DNA from: Comamonas testosteroni | GTDB taxonomy: Bacteria; Pseudomonadota; Gammaproteobacteria; Burkholderiales; Burkholderiaceae_C | Length of the DNA: 64,000 nt | NCBI RefSeq assembly: GCF_030505195.1 | Contig: NZ_CP129672.1 | Coordinates: 1,984,001-2,048,000, forward strand | Reading direction: 5' to 3' | In this document: piece by piece, positions 18,299 through 28,800 of the stretch | Layout: the number at the start of each line of letters is the position of its first letter | How positions within the stretch are numbered: the stretch's first letter is position 1 | Made by a program: the position numbers and the translations under genes | Notes under the pieces: generated by a model | What the model was told of the DNA's origin: nothing | The model's input: the letters and a program-made list of their open reading frames with translations, nothing else | The model's database searches: none

Positions 18299-18314
18299 TT
18301 GGCACAACTCTTGC
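18299..18314 (+). promoter_or_regulatory. Sigma-54 promoter of the TRAP operon
   Basis: TTGGCAC-AACTC-TTGC matches the RpoN consensus, with GG at -24 and GC at -12 exactly 12 bp apart. The start codon of dctP is 40 bp downstream, leaving a short leader with GAGGAG. Transcription would need an enhancer-binding activator, which is not encoded in this window. Confidence 0.7.
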
Positions 18315-18354
18315 CTGAGTTCATTTGTCCGCATCTCTTATCTGAGGAGTTCTC

Positions 18355-19338
18355 ATGAAGCGTCGCATCTTCTGCGCCACCGCAACCTTGCTCGCCGGCA
18401 TCGGCATTGCCGGTCATGCCATGGCACAAACCAAGTGGGATTTCGCCACCGCATACGGGCCTGGAAACTTTCACTCCAAGAACAACGAACTGTTCGTGAA
18501 GGATGTGGATGCCGCCACGGGCGGCAAGCTCAAGATCACGCCGCACTTTGGTGCATCGCTGTTCAAGATGCCCGAAATCAAGCGTGCCGTGCAAACCGGC
18601 AATGCACAGATGGGCGAATTCTTTCTGGTGAGCTTTCAGAATGAGTCGCAGATCTTCGGTGTCGACGGACTGCCGTTCCTGGTGAGCAACTATGACGACG
18701 CCTACAAGCTCTATCAGGCTCAGAAACCCGCGCTGCAAAAGCTGCTGGACAAGCAGGGGCAGGTACTGCTGTATTCCGTGGCCTGGCCTCCCCAGGGGAT
18801 CTACACCAAAAAGCCCGTCAACTCTGCGGCCGATCTCAAGGGCATGAAGTGGCGCGTCTACTCCCCGACCACTGCCCGCATTGGCGAGCTGATCGGCGCC
18901 CAGCCCGTGACCGTGCAGGAGGCCGAGCTGTCCCAGGCTCTGGCTACCGGCGTGGTGGATGGCCTGATCACCTCCAGCGCAACCGGTGCCGACAACAAGC
19001 TGTTTGAAAGCCTGAAGTACTACTACAACGTGCAGGCCTGGATTCCCAAGAATGCCGTGACCGTGAGCAAGAAGGCCTTTGGCGCACTGGACAAGAGCAC
19101 ACAGGAGGCCGTGCTCAAGGCCGCTGCCGCCGCCGAGCAGCGCGGTTGGAAAGAGTCCAGGGAAGTGGATGCGCGCTCGATAGCAGCCCTCAAGCAAGGC
19201 GGCATGCAGGTCGAGCAGCCCTCCGCCCAGCTCAAGGCAGACCTGGGCAAGATCGGCGCGACCGTGATCAAGGAATGGACGGACAAGGCCGGTGCTGACG
19301 GCCAGGCCATTCTCGACGGCTACAAGGCTGGCAAGTAA
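18355..19338 (+). CDS. TRAP transporter periplasmic substrate-binding protein (DctP family)
   Basis: 327 residues with a clear signal peptide (MKRRIFCATATLLAGIGIAG, cleavage after HAMA). The mature part is a TRAP-type DctP receptor: GNFHSKNNELFVKDVDAATGGKLKI, the AAD-LKGMKWRVYSP region with its conserved Arg for carboxylate binding, and ALATGVVDGLITS. It is the first gene of a dctP-dctQ-dctM operon. The ligand is an organic acid; the adjacent pyroglutamate genes make 5-oxoproline or a related acid a candidate, but this is inference. Confidence 0.92.
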   Translation: MKRRIFCATATLLAGIGIAGHAMAQTKWDFATAYGPGNFHSKNNELFVKDVDAATGGKLKITPHFGASLFKMPEIKRAVQTGNAQMGEFFLVSFQNESQIFGVDGLPFLVSNYDDAYKLYQAQKPALQKLLDKQGQVLLYSVAWPPQGIYTKKPVNSAADLKGMKWRVYSPTTARIGELIGAQPVTVQEAELSQALATGVVDGLITSSATGADNKLFESLKYYYNVQAWIPKNAVTVSKKAFGALDKSTQEAVLKAAAAAEQRGWKESREVDARSIAALKQGGMQVEQPSAQLKADLGKIGATVIKEWTDKAGADGQAILDGYKAGK

Positions 19339-19418
19339 GGCGCAGATTGCATCTGGCCGCCCGGCCCTGGTATTCGGGGCCGCGCGGCCGATGACCTCAT
19401 CCGCTCAGGAAGACAAGT

Positions 19419-19925
19419 ATGCGCAAGTTACTCAACGGCCTCTATGACGGCAGTGCCTGGCTTGCCGGCATCGCCATGATCGGCGTGTTGGCGATGGTGC
19501 TGCTGACCATCACCAGCCGACTCTTTGGTTTCAGCGCCCCCGGCACCGATGCCTACGCAGGCTACGCCATGGCCGGGGCCGGCTTCATGGCCCTGGCCAG
19601 CACCTTGAAGAAAGGTGAACATATCCGCGTCACCCTGCTGCTGGGCGCGCTCAAGGGCAAGGCCTACAAGGCGCTGGAGCTGACCGCCCTTGGCATCGCC
19701 ACCATTCTTTCGGCCTTTCTGGCTTTCTATTCCACGCGCCTGGTCTGGCAGTCCTGGGAGATCGAAGACATCTCCGTGGGCATCGACGCCACACCGCTGT
19801 GGATTCCGCAGATTTTCATGGCTCTGGGCACGATTGTTTTCTGCATCGCGTTCTGCGACGAACTGGTGCTGGAGCTGCTGGGCAAACGCAAGGCGGTAGA
19901 GAAGGAGGGAACCCCTCATGAATGA
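19419..19925 (+). CDS. TRAP transporter small membrane subunit (DctQ family)
   Basis: 168 residues with four membrane segments (GIAMIGVLAMVLLTITSRLFG; YAMAGAGFMALASTL; ALGIATILSAFLAFYS; IFMALGTIVFCIAFCDELV), as usual for DctQ. It carries the conserved R in TSRLFGFSAPGTD and the KKGEHIRVTLL loop. It overlaps dctM by 8 bp. It forms the inner-membrane complex with DctM. Confidence 0.92.
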   Translation: MRKLLNGLYDGSAWLAGIAMIGVLAMVLLTITSRLFGFSAPGTDAYAGYAMAGAGFMALASTLKKGEHIRVTLLLGALKGKAYKALELTALGIATILSAFLAFYSTRLVWQSWEIEDISVGIDATPLWIPQIFMALGTIVFCIAFCDELVLELLGKRKAVEKEGTPHE

Positions 19926-21213
19926 AATCACCGCAAGCATTGCACTGATCGTGGTGCTGCTGATCCTGCTTGGCGGCGGTGTCTGGGTCGGACTGACTCT
20001 GGCAGGCGTTGCCTGGTTCGGCATGGAGTTCTTCACCGCGCGCGCAGCGGGCGATGCCATGGCCATGACCATCTGGAGCTCTGCCAGCAGCTGGACCTTG
20101 ACGGCTTTGCCGCTGTTTGTCTGGATGGGCGAGATTCTCTACCGCACCAATCTGTCCGAGAGCATGTTCCGCGGTCTGGCACCCTGGGTCAACGCGCTGC
20201 CGGGCCGCCTGCTGCACACCAACGTCATCGGCTGCACGATTTTTGCCGCGGTGTCCGGCTCCTCGGCCGCCACCTGCGCCACCGTGGGCAAGATGAATGT
20301 GCCCGAGCTGCGCAAACGCGGCTATCCCGAGAACATGGTGATCGGCTCACTGGGCGGCCCCGCCACACTGGGTCTGCTGATCCCGCCCTCCATCATCTTG
20401 ATCGTCTATGGCGTGTCGGCCGAGCTGTCGATCTCAAAGCTCTTCATGGCTGGCGTGCTGCCGGGCATCATGCTGGCACTGATGTTCAGCGGCTGGATCA
20501 TGGCCTGGGCCTTGATGAACCCGGACAAGGTGCCCAAGGCCGACAGCTCCATGAGCTTCAGGCAAAAAGTCTACGAGTCGCGGCACCTGATCCCCGTCGT
20601 GCTGCTGATCTCGGGCGTGATTGCCAGCATCTACAGCGGCATTGCCACCGCGACCGAAGCGGCCGCCATCGGCGTGACGGGAGCGCTGATTCTGTCGGCC
20701 CTGCAAGGAGCTTTGACCTGGAAGAACTTCAAGGAATCGCTGTTCGGAGCCACCCGTCTGTACTGCATGATTGCGCTGATCCTCGCCGGTGCAGCCTTCA
20801 TGACCTTGTCCATGGGCTATATCGGCCTGCCACGCCAGCTGGCCGAATACGTGGGCAGCCTGAACCTGTCGCCTGCCATGCTGATTGTGGTGCTGGGCCT
20901 GTTCTACATTCTCATAGGCTGCTTTCTGGACGGCATCTCCACCATTGTGCTGACCTCCAGCGTGGTTCTGCCCATCATCCAGGCCGCAGGAATCGACCCC
21001 CTGTGGTTCGGCATCTTCCTCGTGATCACGGTGGAGACCGCCCAGATCACGCCACCGGTAGGCTTCAACCTGTTTGTGCTCCAGGGCATGACGGGCAAGC
21101 AGATCACCTATCTGGCCCGCGTCTGCGCGCCGTACTTCCTGCTGATGGTGCTGGCACTCGTGATACTGTGGTTCTTCCCGCAGATCGTGACCGCGCTGCC
21201 CAACAATATGTAA
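19918..21213 (+). CDS. TRAP transporter large permease subunit (DctM family)
   Basis: 431 residues, about 12 membrane segments. DctM landmarks: LPLFVWMGEILYRTNLSE, GCTIFAAVSGSSAATCATVGK, GGPATLGLLIPPSIILIVYG, and LGLFYILIGCFLDGIS near the C-terminus with ITPPVGFNLFVLQG. It is the Na+-dependent channel subunit for the DctP ligand. It is followed 18 bp later by a strong terminator, so the operon is dctPQM only. Confidence 0.93.
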   Translation: MNEITASIALIVVLLILLGGGVWVGLTLAGVAWFGMEFFTARAAGDAMAMTIWSSASSWTLTALPLFVWMGEILYRTNLSESMFRGLAPWVNALPGRLLHTNVIGCTIFAAVSGSSAATCATVGKMNVPELRKRGYPENMVIGSLGGPATLGLLIPPSIILIVYGVSAELSISKLFMAGVLPGIMLALMFSGWIMAWALMNPDKVPKADSSMSFRQKVYESRHLIPVVLLISGVIASIYSGIATATEAAAIGVTGALILSALQGALTWKNFKESLFGATRLYCMIALILAGAAFMTLSMGYIGLPRQLAEYVGSLNLSPAMLIVVLGLFYILIGCFLDGISTIVLTSSVVLPIIQAAGIDPLWFGIFLVITVETAQITPPVGFNLFVLQGMTGKQITYLARVCAPYFLLMVLALVILWFFPQIVTALPNNM

Positions 21214-21231
21214 GCAAAATCGCTTGGCACC

Positions 21232-21254
21232 AACGCCCCGAAAGGGGCGTTTTT
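21232..21254 (+). terminator. Rho-independent terminator of the TRAP operon
   Basis: AACGCCCC-GAAA-GGGGCGTT followed by a T run, 18 bp after the dctM stop. Confidence 0.9.
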
Positions 21255-21400
21255 CATGGGCGAACCAGGATGGCTGGATGCATGCCAGCCCATGTAGGCG
21301 TCAGCTCCGGGATGTGGATGCCGAATCCCGCTGACAGGGTGTTACGGAAAATGCGCACTACGCTGTTAGATTAGTCGGGTTAGCCATCCAGACACATCCA

Positions 21401-21523
21401 ATGAAAGAAAAAATCAACTTCATTGAGAGGGAGCGCCTCTACCGACATGAACTCAAACGCCGCCGCGTGAAGTTTCTGCCCATGCAGGTACTGCGCCGGG
21501 TCTTCAAAGCGGCAGGAGTCTAG
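21401..21523 (+). CDS. Possible 40-residue basic peptide
   Basis: ATG at 21401 opens a 40-residue frame (MKEKINFIERERLYRHELKR, then a basic stretch ending KAAGV) that is rich in Lys/Arg/Glu and predicted helical. A hairpin terminator follows 42 bp after the stop, which supports a transcript here. No ribosome binding site is obvious and I do not recognise the peptide. A longer minus-strand frame over the same bases (21380-21673) runs through the terminator and is less likely. A further 165 bases before the IS5 remnant hold nothing I can name. Confidence 0.3.
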   Translation: MKEKINFIERERLYRHELKRRRVKFLPMQVLRRVFKAAGV

Positions 21524-21564
21524 CCAGCGCTGAAGCCAGCCATCCACCGGCCATGCCATAACAA

Positions 21565-21590
21565 AAAAACGCTCCCATGGAGCGCTTTTT
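21565..21590 (+). terminator. Hairpin terminator
   Basis: A-rich flank, CGCTCC-CAT-GGAGCG stem, then CTTTTT. It can act in both directions because A and T runs flank the stem. Confidence 0.7.
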
Positions 21591-21756
21591 CGTGGCACTG
21601 ACTGAAGCAAATAAAGTCCGTCGGGTTGTGGGCTGTAAGCAATTGATTTCTCCAGGCTCACTTCACGAGACAAAGTCTGTCGAAGATTTGTGAAGCAAGC
21701 GTAGCTGAATTTACAAAGTCAGTCGTTCCCTATGAGGGGTCTTACTATTTAGCCTG

Positions 21757-22708
21757 GGAGGCGCGGTTGCATAAATTGCCCCTACCGTCGGGTAGCCTCG
21801 GGCGATGAGTCAGCCCCGGTATTCCAAGCCCCCGCTATCGCACAAACAACCGGGAACAGTACAACGCTGCGCTCAAGGCGCAAGACTGCCTGAATATCTG
21901 GTTTGCCGCTGTTAGCGGCAAACGCGGGCGTAGCCCGCAGTTCTCTGATGCGACTATCAAGTTCTGTCTGACCATCAAGAACCTGTTTGGCCTGGTCTTA
22001 AGACAGACCGCCGGCTTTTGCAATCGCCGATGGCCTTGTCTGGACTTCAGTCTGCCATGTCTCAGACAACGCAGCCTGGATGTGCCAGTGGCGTATCGCC
22101 CCGGTTCGGGTGGACTAGACCTACTGCTCGATTCCACGGGCATCAAGTTTCTGAACGAAGGCGAATAGACGTGCAAAAAAGTTGGCGCGGAACATCGGTG
22201 TCAACGACGCAAGCTGCACATAAGTATTGATGCCCAGAAATTGCAGGTGCGAGCCGTCTGCGTCACCTCCAACAACATCAGCGATGCAACGGTGGCGCCT
22301 CAGTTGTTGGGACAACTGCCGGTTACTGAACCACAACTGACCGTCACTGGTGAATGCGCTTATGAAACACAACCGGTACATGCCCCAGTGCTGGAGCTCA
22401 ATGCCATACCCATCAGCCCACCACAATGCGGCGATTGCTGCAGCAGGCGCTTTGCGCCTGTTAAGGAAGAGTTGGAGTGAGTGTCACCAGCGCAGCGTGG
22501 TGGAGACCAAGATGCACTGCATCAAATGACTGGGCGAGAGAGCGATATGTCACGCACGTTCGAGCGGAAGGTTCATGAGCTGGATATCCGAGCCTCCATT
22601 CTCGACCGACTCACTGAACTGAGCTGTACGCAAACGGTGGCAGCGGCCTAGCCACTTCTGTGGTCTGGGAAAGGATGACCTAGCACTGATTTATGTAACA
22701 GCCCCTCC
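21757..22708 (+). mobile_element. Decayed IS5-family insertion sequence
   Basis: The imperfect terminal inverted repeats are 21757-21777 (GGAGGCGCGGTTGCATAAATT) and 22688-22708; read from the right end the latter is GGAGGGGCTGTTACATAAAT plus C, 17 of 21 matching. Between them lies a frameshifted IS5-family transposase. No target duplication is evident. The element forms the left edge of the adhesin region and ends 128 bp before the adhesin start. Confidence 0.8.
21805..22651 (+). pseudogene. IS5-family transposase, frameshifted and partly deleted
   Basis: Pieces of an IS5-type transposase appear in order in different frames: YNAALKAQDCLNIWFAA with GKRGRSPQFSDATIKFCLTI; then RPGSGGLDLLLDSTGIK (first catalytic Asp) ending in a premature TAG; then RRKLHISIDAQKLQVRAV with LTVTGECAYET; then VETKMHCIK, an in-frame TGA, and a C-terminus close to RASILDRLTELSCTQTVAAA. 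The segment between the CAYET block and VETKM is shortened. It cannot encode an active transposase. Confidence 0.85.
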
Positions 22709-22836
22709 AATCGGGAAGGTTTCCATACAGGCAACTCTAAGCGGCGAAGCTTAGAAATGCTCAGTTTCATTTTTATATGTTTTGTTACTCTATTGTGAGA
22801 TGTACCTATGGGGATAGGCGTTCGTAGGCTTGAGGT

Positions 22837-25800
22837 ATGCCCTCGAGCCTTGAGATGCCTGTGAAGCCCAAGGAATTCGCAGCGCAGCCCAACCGATTCT
22901 CCATGAACAAAACCACCGCCAAGACTCAATACAAACTCAGCACCCGCAAAGGTGAACTTATCTTGCAGGCCGGTCAGGCCCAAGCGCACAAGGCGGTGTC
23001 TGGCGAGAGCTACCGCGTTCTCAAGCGCCGTGAGGGCGATGCTGGCGATGAATTGGCTGGCGACGTAGTGGCACAGCGCAGTGGTACAGACCTGCAACTA
23101 GATTATGCGGACGGAACGCGGTTGACGCTGCAGGATTACTTCACTGAATGCAAGCCCGGAGCCGACTGTGCTGTCACCCTTGCTGGCGATACGCCTCAGG
23201 GCTGGCAGCTCACCGCCTCAGCCAATGACGGTGCGGGACTGGCCGACGGCAGTACCGTGCTGTATGCCCATGGCGCCCCTGAAGCGCTGGCCAGCATGGT
23301 GCCGACCCACCCTGGGTTGGAGCAGCCATTGGCTGGGCTCAAAGGTGATCTGGTGACCTATGTTCCGCAGGATTCGAGCAGCGTGGGTTGGCTTGCGGGC
23401 GTGGGAGCGGGTAGCGCTGGTCTGCTGTTCGCCGGTGGCGGCGGCGGTTCGGCAGCCGTTGCCACCGCCAGCGTGCACAACCTGGTCACGCTCAGTTTTG
23501 TGGGTGGCCCCGCTCTTAAAGACAACGATCTGAGCGTCAGCGTCTACCAGGCTGATGGCAAGACCTTGCTGGGCACGGGCAAGCTCGGCGCCGACGGCAT
23601 GGTGACCGTGGATGTCAAGGACTATCAGGGCGCGGTCATCGTCAAGCTGGTCAATGGCGGCAGTGCCTCCGATTACCTAGACGAATCCACGGGCATCGGA
23701 AAGGATCTGGACACTACTCTCTATTCAATGGGCGTCATCACCACGCCTAATTCCACGTTGAGCCTGAATGTCAACGTGCTCACCACCATCGCCTATAACA
23801 AGGCTCAGGAGGCCGCAGGCGGCACGCCCGAAAATCCCAGTCTTTTGACAGCGGAGCAAGTCAGTCGGGCCGCCAGTGCCATCAGCAAGGTGTTTGGCGT
23901 GGACGATATGTTGCACACCCCCGTCATTCCCACCAACGGAGGTCAATACAACCCCGGTGATGGCCTGAGCCCAGGAGAGACATATGGCTCGCTGTTGTCG
24001 GCCTTCTCGGGAGCTGACAAGAACGGTACTGGCAAGGTGCAGGACACTCTGGACAAGGTGCTCGCTGGCATCACCGTGAGTGGTGGCATGACTGTAATCA
24101 GCAAAGAGGCTCAGGACTTGCTGATTGAAGGTTCCAAAGTGGGTCAGATTCCAGGTGCTGATCAGAATAATCCCACCGGCGGCGTGGGAGGCATCGTCGA
24201 TACTTTTGCACCTGTGTTCAGCTCCGGTGCAAGCGCTACCGCAGCCGCTATCGAAGAAAACATTGGCGAAGGTCAAGTAATCTATCAAGCAGTGGCCATG
24301 GATTCCAACAGCGTGCGCTACAGCCTTGCCGAAGGCGGCGATGCCGCCGCTTTCAGCATCGACGCCCAAACCGGCAAGGTCACGCTGATTGCCAACCCGA
24401 ACTACGAGAGCCAGTCCAGCTATAGCTTCACGGTGGTGGCCACCGATGCAGCAGGTCACAGCAGCCAGCAAAACGTGACGCTGGCCGTCAACGATGTGGA
24501 TGAAAACCCACCGGTGTTCAGCTCGGGCGCCACAGCCCAGGCGATTGCCGAGAACAGCGGCGCCGGCCAGGTGGTCTACACGGCCGTGGCGACCGATGCC
24601 AGCGAGTTCCTCTACAGCCTCAGCGGCGAGGATGCCGCCGCTTTCAGCATCAATGCCCAAACCGGCAAGGTCACGCTGCTTGCCAACCCGGACTACGAGA
24701 GCCAGTCCAGCTATAGCTTCACGGTGGTGGCCACCGATGCGCTGGGCAACCACAGCCAGCAAAACGTGACGCTGGCCGTCAACGATGTGGATGAAAACCC
24801 ACCGGTGTTCAGCTCGGGCACCACAGCCCAGGCGATTGCCGAGAACAGCGGCGCCGGCCAGGTGGTCTACACAGCCGTGGCGACCGATGCCAGCGAGTTC
24901 CTCTACAGCCTCAGCGGCGAGGATGCCGCCGCTTTCAGCATCAATGCCCAAACCGGCAAGGTCACGCTGCTTGCCAACCCGGACTACGAGAGCCAGTCCA
25001 GCTATAGCTTCACGGTGGTGGCCACCGATGCGCTGGGCAACCACAGCCAGCAAAACGTGACGCTGGCCGTCAACGATGTGGATGAAAACCCACCGGTGTT
25101 CAGCTCGGGCGCCACAGCCCAGGCGATTGCCGAGAACAGCGGCGCCGGCCAGGTGGTCTACACGGCCGTGGCGACCGATGCCAGCGAGTTCCTCTACAGC
25201 CTCAGCGGCGAGGATGCCGCCGCTTTCAGCATCAATGCCCAAACCGGCAAGGTCACGCTGCTTGCCAACCCGGACTACGAGAGCCAGTCCAGCTATAGCT
25301 TCACGGTGGTGGCCACCGATGCGCTGGGCAACCACAGCCAGCAAAACGTGACGCTGGCCGTCAACGATGTGGATGAAAACCCACCGGTGTTCAGCTCGGG
25401 CACCACAGCCCAGGCGATTGCCGAGAACAGCGGCGCCGGCCAGGTGGTCTACACGGCCGTGGCGACCGATGCCAGCGAGTTCCTCTACAGCCTCAGCGGC
25501 GAGGATGCCGCCGCTTTCAGCATCAATGCCCAAACCGGCAAGGTCACGCTGCTTGCCAACCCGGACTACGAGAGCCAGTCCAGCTATAGCTTCACGGTGG
25601 TGGCCACCGATGCGCTGGGCAACCACAGCCAGCAAAACGTGACGCTGGCCGTCAACGATGTGGATGAAAACCCACCGGTGTTCAGCTCGGGCACCACAGC
25701 CCAGGCGATTGCCGAGAACAGCGGCGCCGGCCAGGTGGTCTACACAGCCGTGGCGACCGATGCCAGCGAGTTCCTCTACAGCCTCAGTGGCGAGGATGCC

Positions 25801-28800
25801 GCCGCTTTCAGCATCAATGCCCAAACCGGCAAGGTCACGCTGCTTGCCAACCCGGACTACGAGAGCCAGTCCAGCTATAGCTTCACGGTGGTGGCCACCG
25901 ATGCGCTGGGCAACCACAGCCAGCAAAACGTGACGCTGGCCGTCAACGATGTGGATGAAAACCCACCGGTGTTCAGCTCGGGCGCCACAGCCCAGGCGAT
26001 TGCCGAGAACAGCGGCGCCGGCCAGGTGGTCTACACAGCCGTGGCGACCGATGCCAGCGAGTTCCTCTACAGCCTCAGTGGCGAGGATGCCGCCGCTTTC
26101 AGCATCAATGCCCAAACCGGCAAGGTCACGCTGCTTGCCAACCCGGACTACGAGAGCCAGTCCAGCTATAGCTTCACGGTGGTGGCCACCGATGCGCTGG
26201 GCAACCACAGCCAGCAAAACGTGACGCTGGCCGTCAACGATGTGGATGAAAACCCACCGGTGTTCAGCTCGGGCGCCACAGCCCAGGCGATTGCCGAGAA
26301 CAGCGGCGCCGGCCAGGTGGTCTACACGGCCGTGGCGACCGATGCCAGCGAGTTCCTCTACAGCCTCAGTGGCGAGGATGCCGCCGCTTTCAGCATCAAT
26401 GCCCAAACCGGCAAGGTCACGCTGCTTGCCAACCCGGACTACGAGAGCCAGTCCAGCTATAGCTTCACGGTGGTGGCCACCGATGCGCTGGGCAACCACA
26501 GCCAGCAAAACGTGACGCTGGCCGTCAACGATGTGGATGAAAACCCACCGGTGTTCAGCTCGGGCGCCACAGCCCAGGCGATTGCCGAGAACAGCGGCGC
26601 CGGCCAGGTGGTCTACACGGCCGTGGCGACCGATGCCAGCGAGTTCCTCTACAGCCTCAGCGGCGAGGATGCCGCCGCTTTCAGCATCAATGCCCAAACC
26701 GGCAAGGTCACGCTGCTTGCCAACCCGGACTACGAGAGCCAGTCCAGCTATAGCTTCACGGTGGTGGCCACCGATGCGCTGGGCAACCACCGCCAGCAAA
26801 ACGTGACGCTGGCGATCAGTGATGTGGAGGAAATACCTCCGACGGTGAGCTCTGTCAGCATTGGTGCAACTGGTGGTCAGAACAACACACTGAATGCTGG
26901 CGATATTGTCAATGTGACTGTGACCATGAGTGAAGACACGCTGGTTGAAACCAACAACGGCGTTCCGCGCATTGCGCTCAATCTGGGAGGCAACACGGTA
27001 TATGCAGACTATGTCTCTGGCGGCGGAACATCTAGCCTAGTCTTCCAATATGTCGTACAGGCCGGCGATGTTGATGCAGACGGCATAGCCATACCTGCCG
27101 ATGCATTGCAGCTCAATGGTGGCGTTCTCAAGGACGCAGCTGGCAACCATGCGCTATTGAATCATCCACCGTTGGAAGATGAATCGGCATACCGAGTCGA
27201 TACCGAAGCACCTTCAGCCCCAGCGCTGAGCCTTGTCAACGATACCGGACGTGCTGACGGAGTCACCAGCAATGCGACGCTCAGCACCAGTGGTACCGAA
27301 GCTGGAGCGCTTGTTGAGTACCGTATTAAAGCTGGCTCGGGAGATTTTGGTGGCTGGTCCGCGAACTATGTGGCGCCCACGGTTGATGGTCTATACACGG
27401 TAGAAGTGCGTCAGGTTGATGCAGCTGGCAATGCTTCCGAATCCGGACGTTTGGAGTTCGCCCTCGATACCACTGCTCCAGCAGCCCCGAGCCTTCAATT
27501 GCTTGCGAGCAGCGATAGCGGACGTTTCGATAGTGATGGCATTACCAATGTTTCGGTTCCCACGTTGCGGGTGTCTTTGGCGGGCAGTGGCGCCACGGCC
27601 GCAGTCGCTGGCGATGTAATTAAGGTATTTTTGGGCGGATCGAATCAGGTGGGTACCGCAACCCTGACGGCGGACGATATTTCAGCAGGCTATGTGGAAA
27701 TAGCCACCAGCAGTCTTGGAGCAGACGGCGTCAAGAGCCTGACGGCCACACTGACCGACGGTGCCGGCCATACCAGTGCAGCCAGTGCGGCGCTGAGTTT
27801 GACGCTGGACAGCATTGCCAAGCAGTTGGTTGGAGAGGGACAATTTAACCAGCAGACCGGGGTGACCAATCCATTTGCAGGCGTATCTGCCGGGCAATGG
27901 GCTTTTCCTGCACTGGGCGACCTGAATGGCGATGGCCGGCTTGACCTGGTAGTCGGTATGGATGGCAGTTCCAATCGGGTTCGGACCTATTTTCAGCAGG
28001 AGAATGGCAGCTTTGTGCTGGCCAGCGGTGCCAACGATCCCATGGGGGGAGCGATCTTGCCTGCCCCTGTCTATGATTCGTTCCCAGCTCTGCTGGATGT
28101 CAATGGCGATGGCTTGCTGGACATGCTGGTTGGAGTCGGTGGCGGGGCCGTCAAGTATTTCAAGAACACCGGAACGGCCAGCCAGCCACAGTTCACGGAG
28201 CAAACGGGTAACAACAATCCCTTTGCCAGTATCGTGCGCCAGTCCTATTCATTTCTGGCGGCAGGAGATGTCGACGGAGATGGTGACGATGATCTGGTCG
28301 TGGGACAGTTCGGGCAAAGTGGCGGCGCCATTCAGCTTTGGCGAAACGACGGCAGCGGCATTTTTACGCAGATCAGCGGAGCGTCCAATCCCTTCAACAG
28401 CCTTGAAGGTACTAGTTCATCTCCCCATTACTACATCCCATATCTGGGGGATTTCAATGGCGACGGCAAGCTGGACTTTGCTGTCTATGGCAAAGAAGGG
28501 AAGATCTGGTTGTACCAAGGCAATGGCCAGGGACAGTTTGTCCAGGAGGTCGCAGGCAACCCGTTCAAAAATTTGACGTTTAACATTCCCTTTGCTGCAG
28601 CTGGGGATATAGATGGCGATGGTGATGCCGATTTTCTGATTGGTGACTCAGGAGGAACCATCCGCTATTTCCGCAATGATGTGACCTTTGCCCTGCGTTT
28701 GGCAGATGATCAAATCAACACCGGCAAGGGGACCAGTTCGGTCTCAACCTATGTTTCGCAGGATCTCAAACTGAGTGGTTCGGGTGCTGAGGCCAATGCG

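Noticed and set aside
21380..21673. 97-codon minus-strand frame
   Set aside because: Runs through a strong hairpin terminator and lacks a start signal; the shorter plus-strand frame fits the terminator better.
23725..26799. 1024-codon minus-strand frame through the adhesin array
   Set aside because: It is a periodic shadow of the 291-bp repeats, has the same unit length, and the sense strand encodes recognisable cadherin units.
24494..26821. Repeat array as CRISPR
   Set aside because: Units are 291 bp, contiguous and coding, without spacers.
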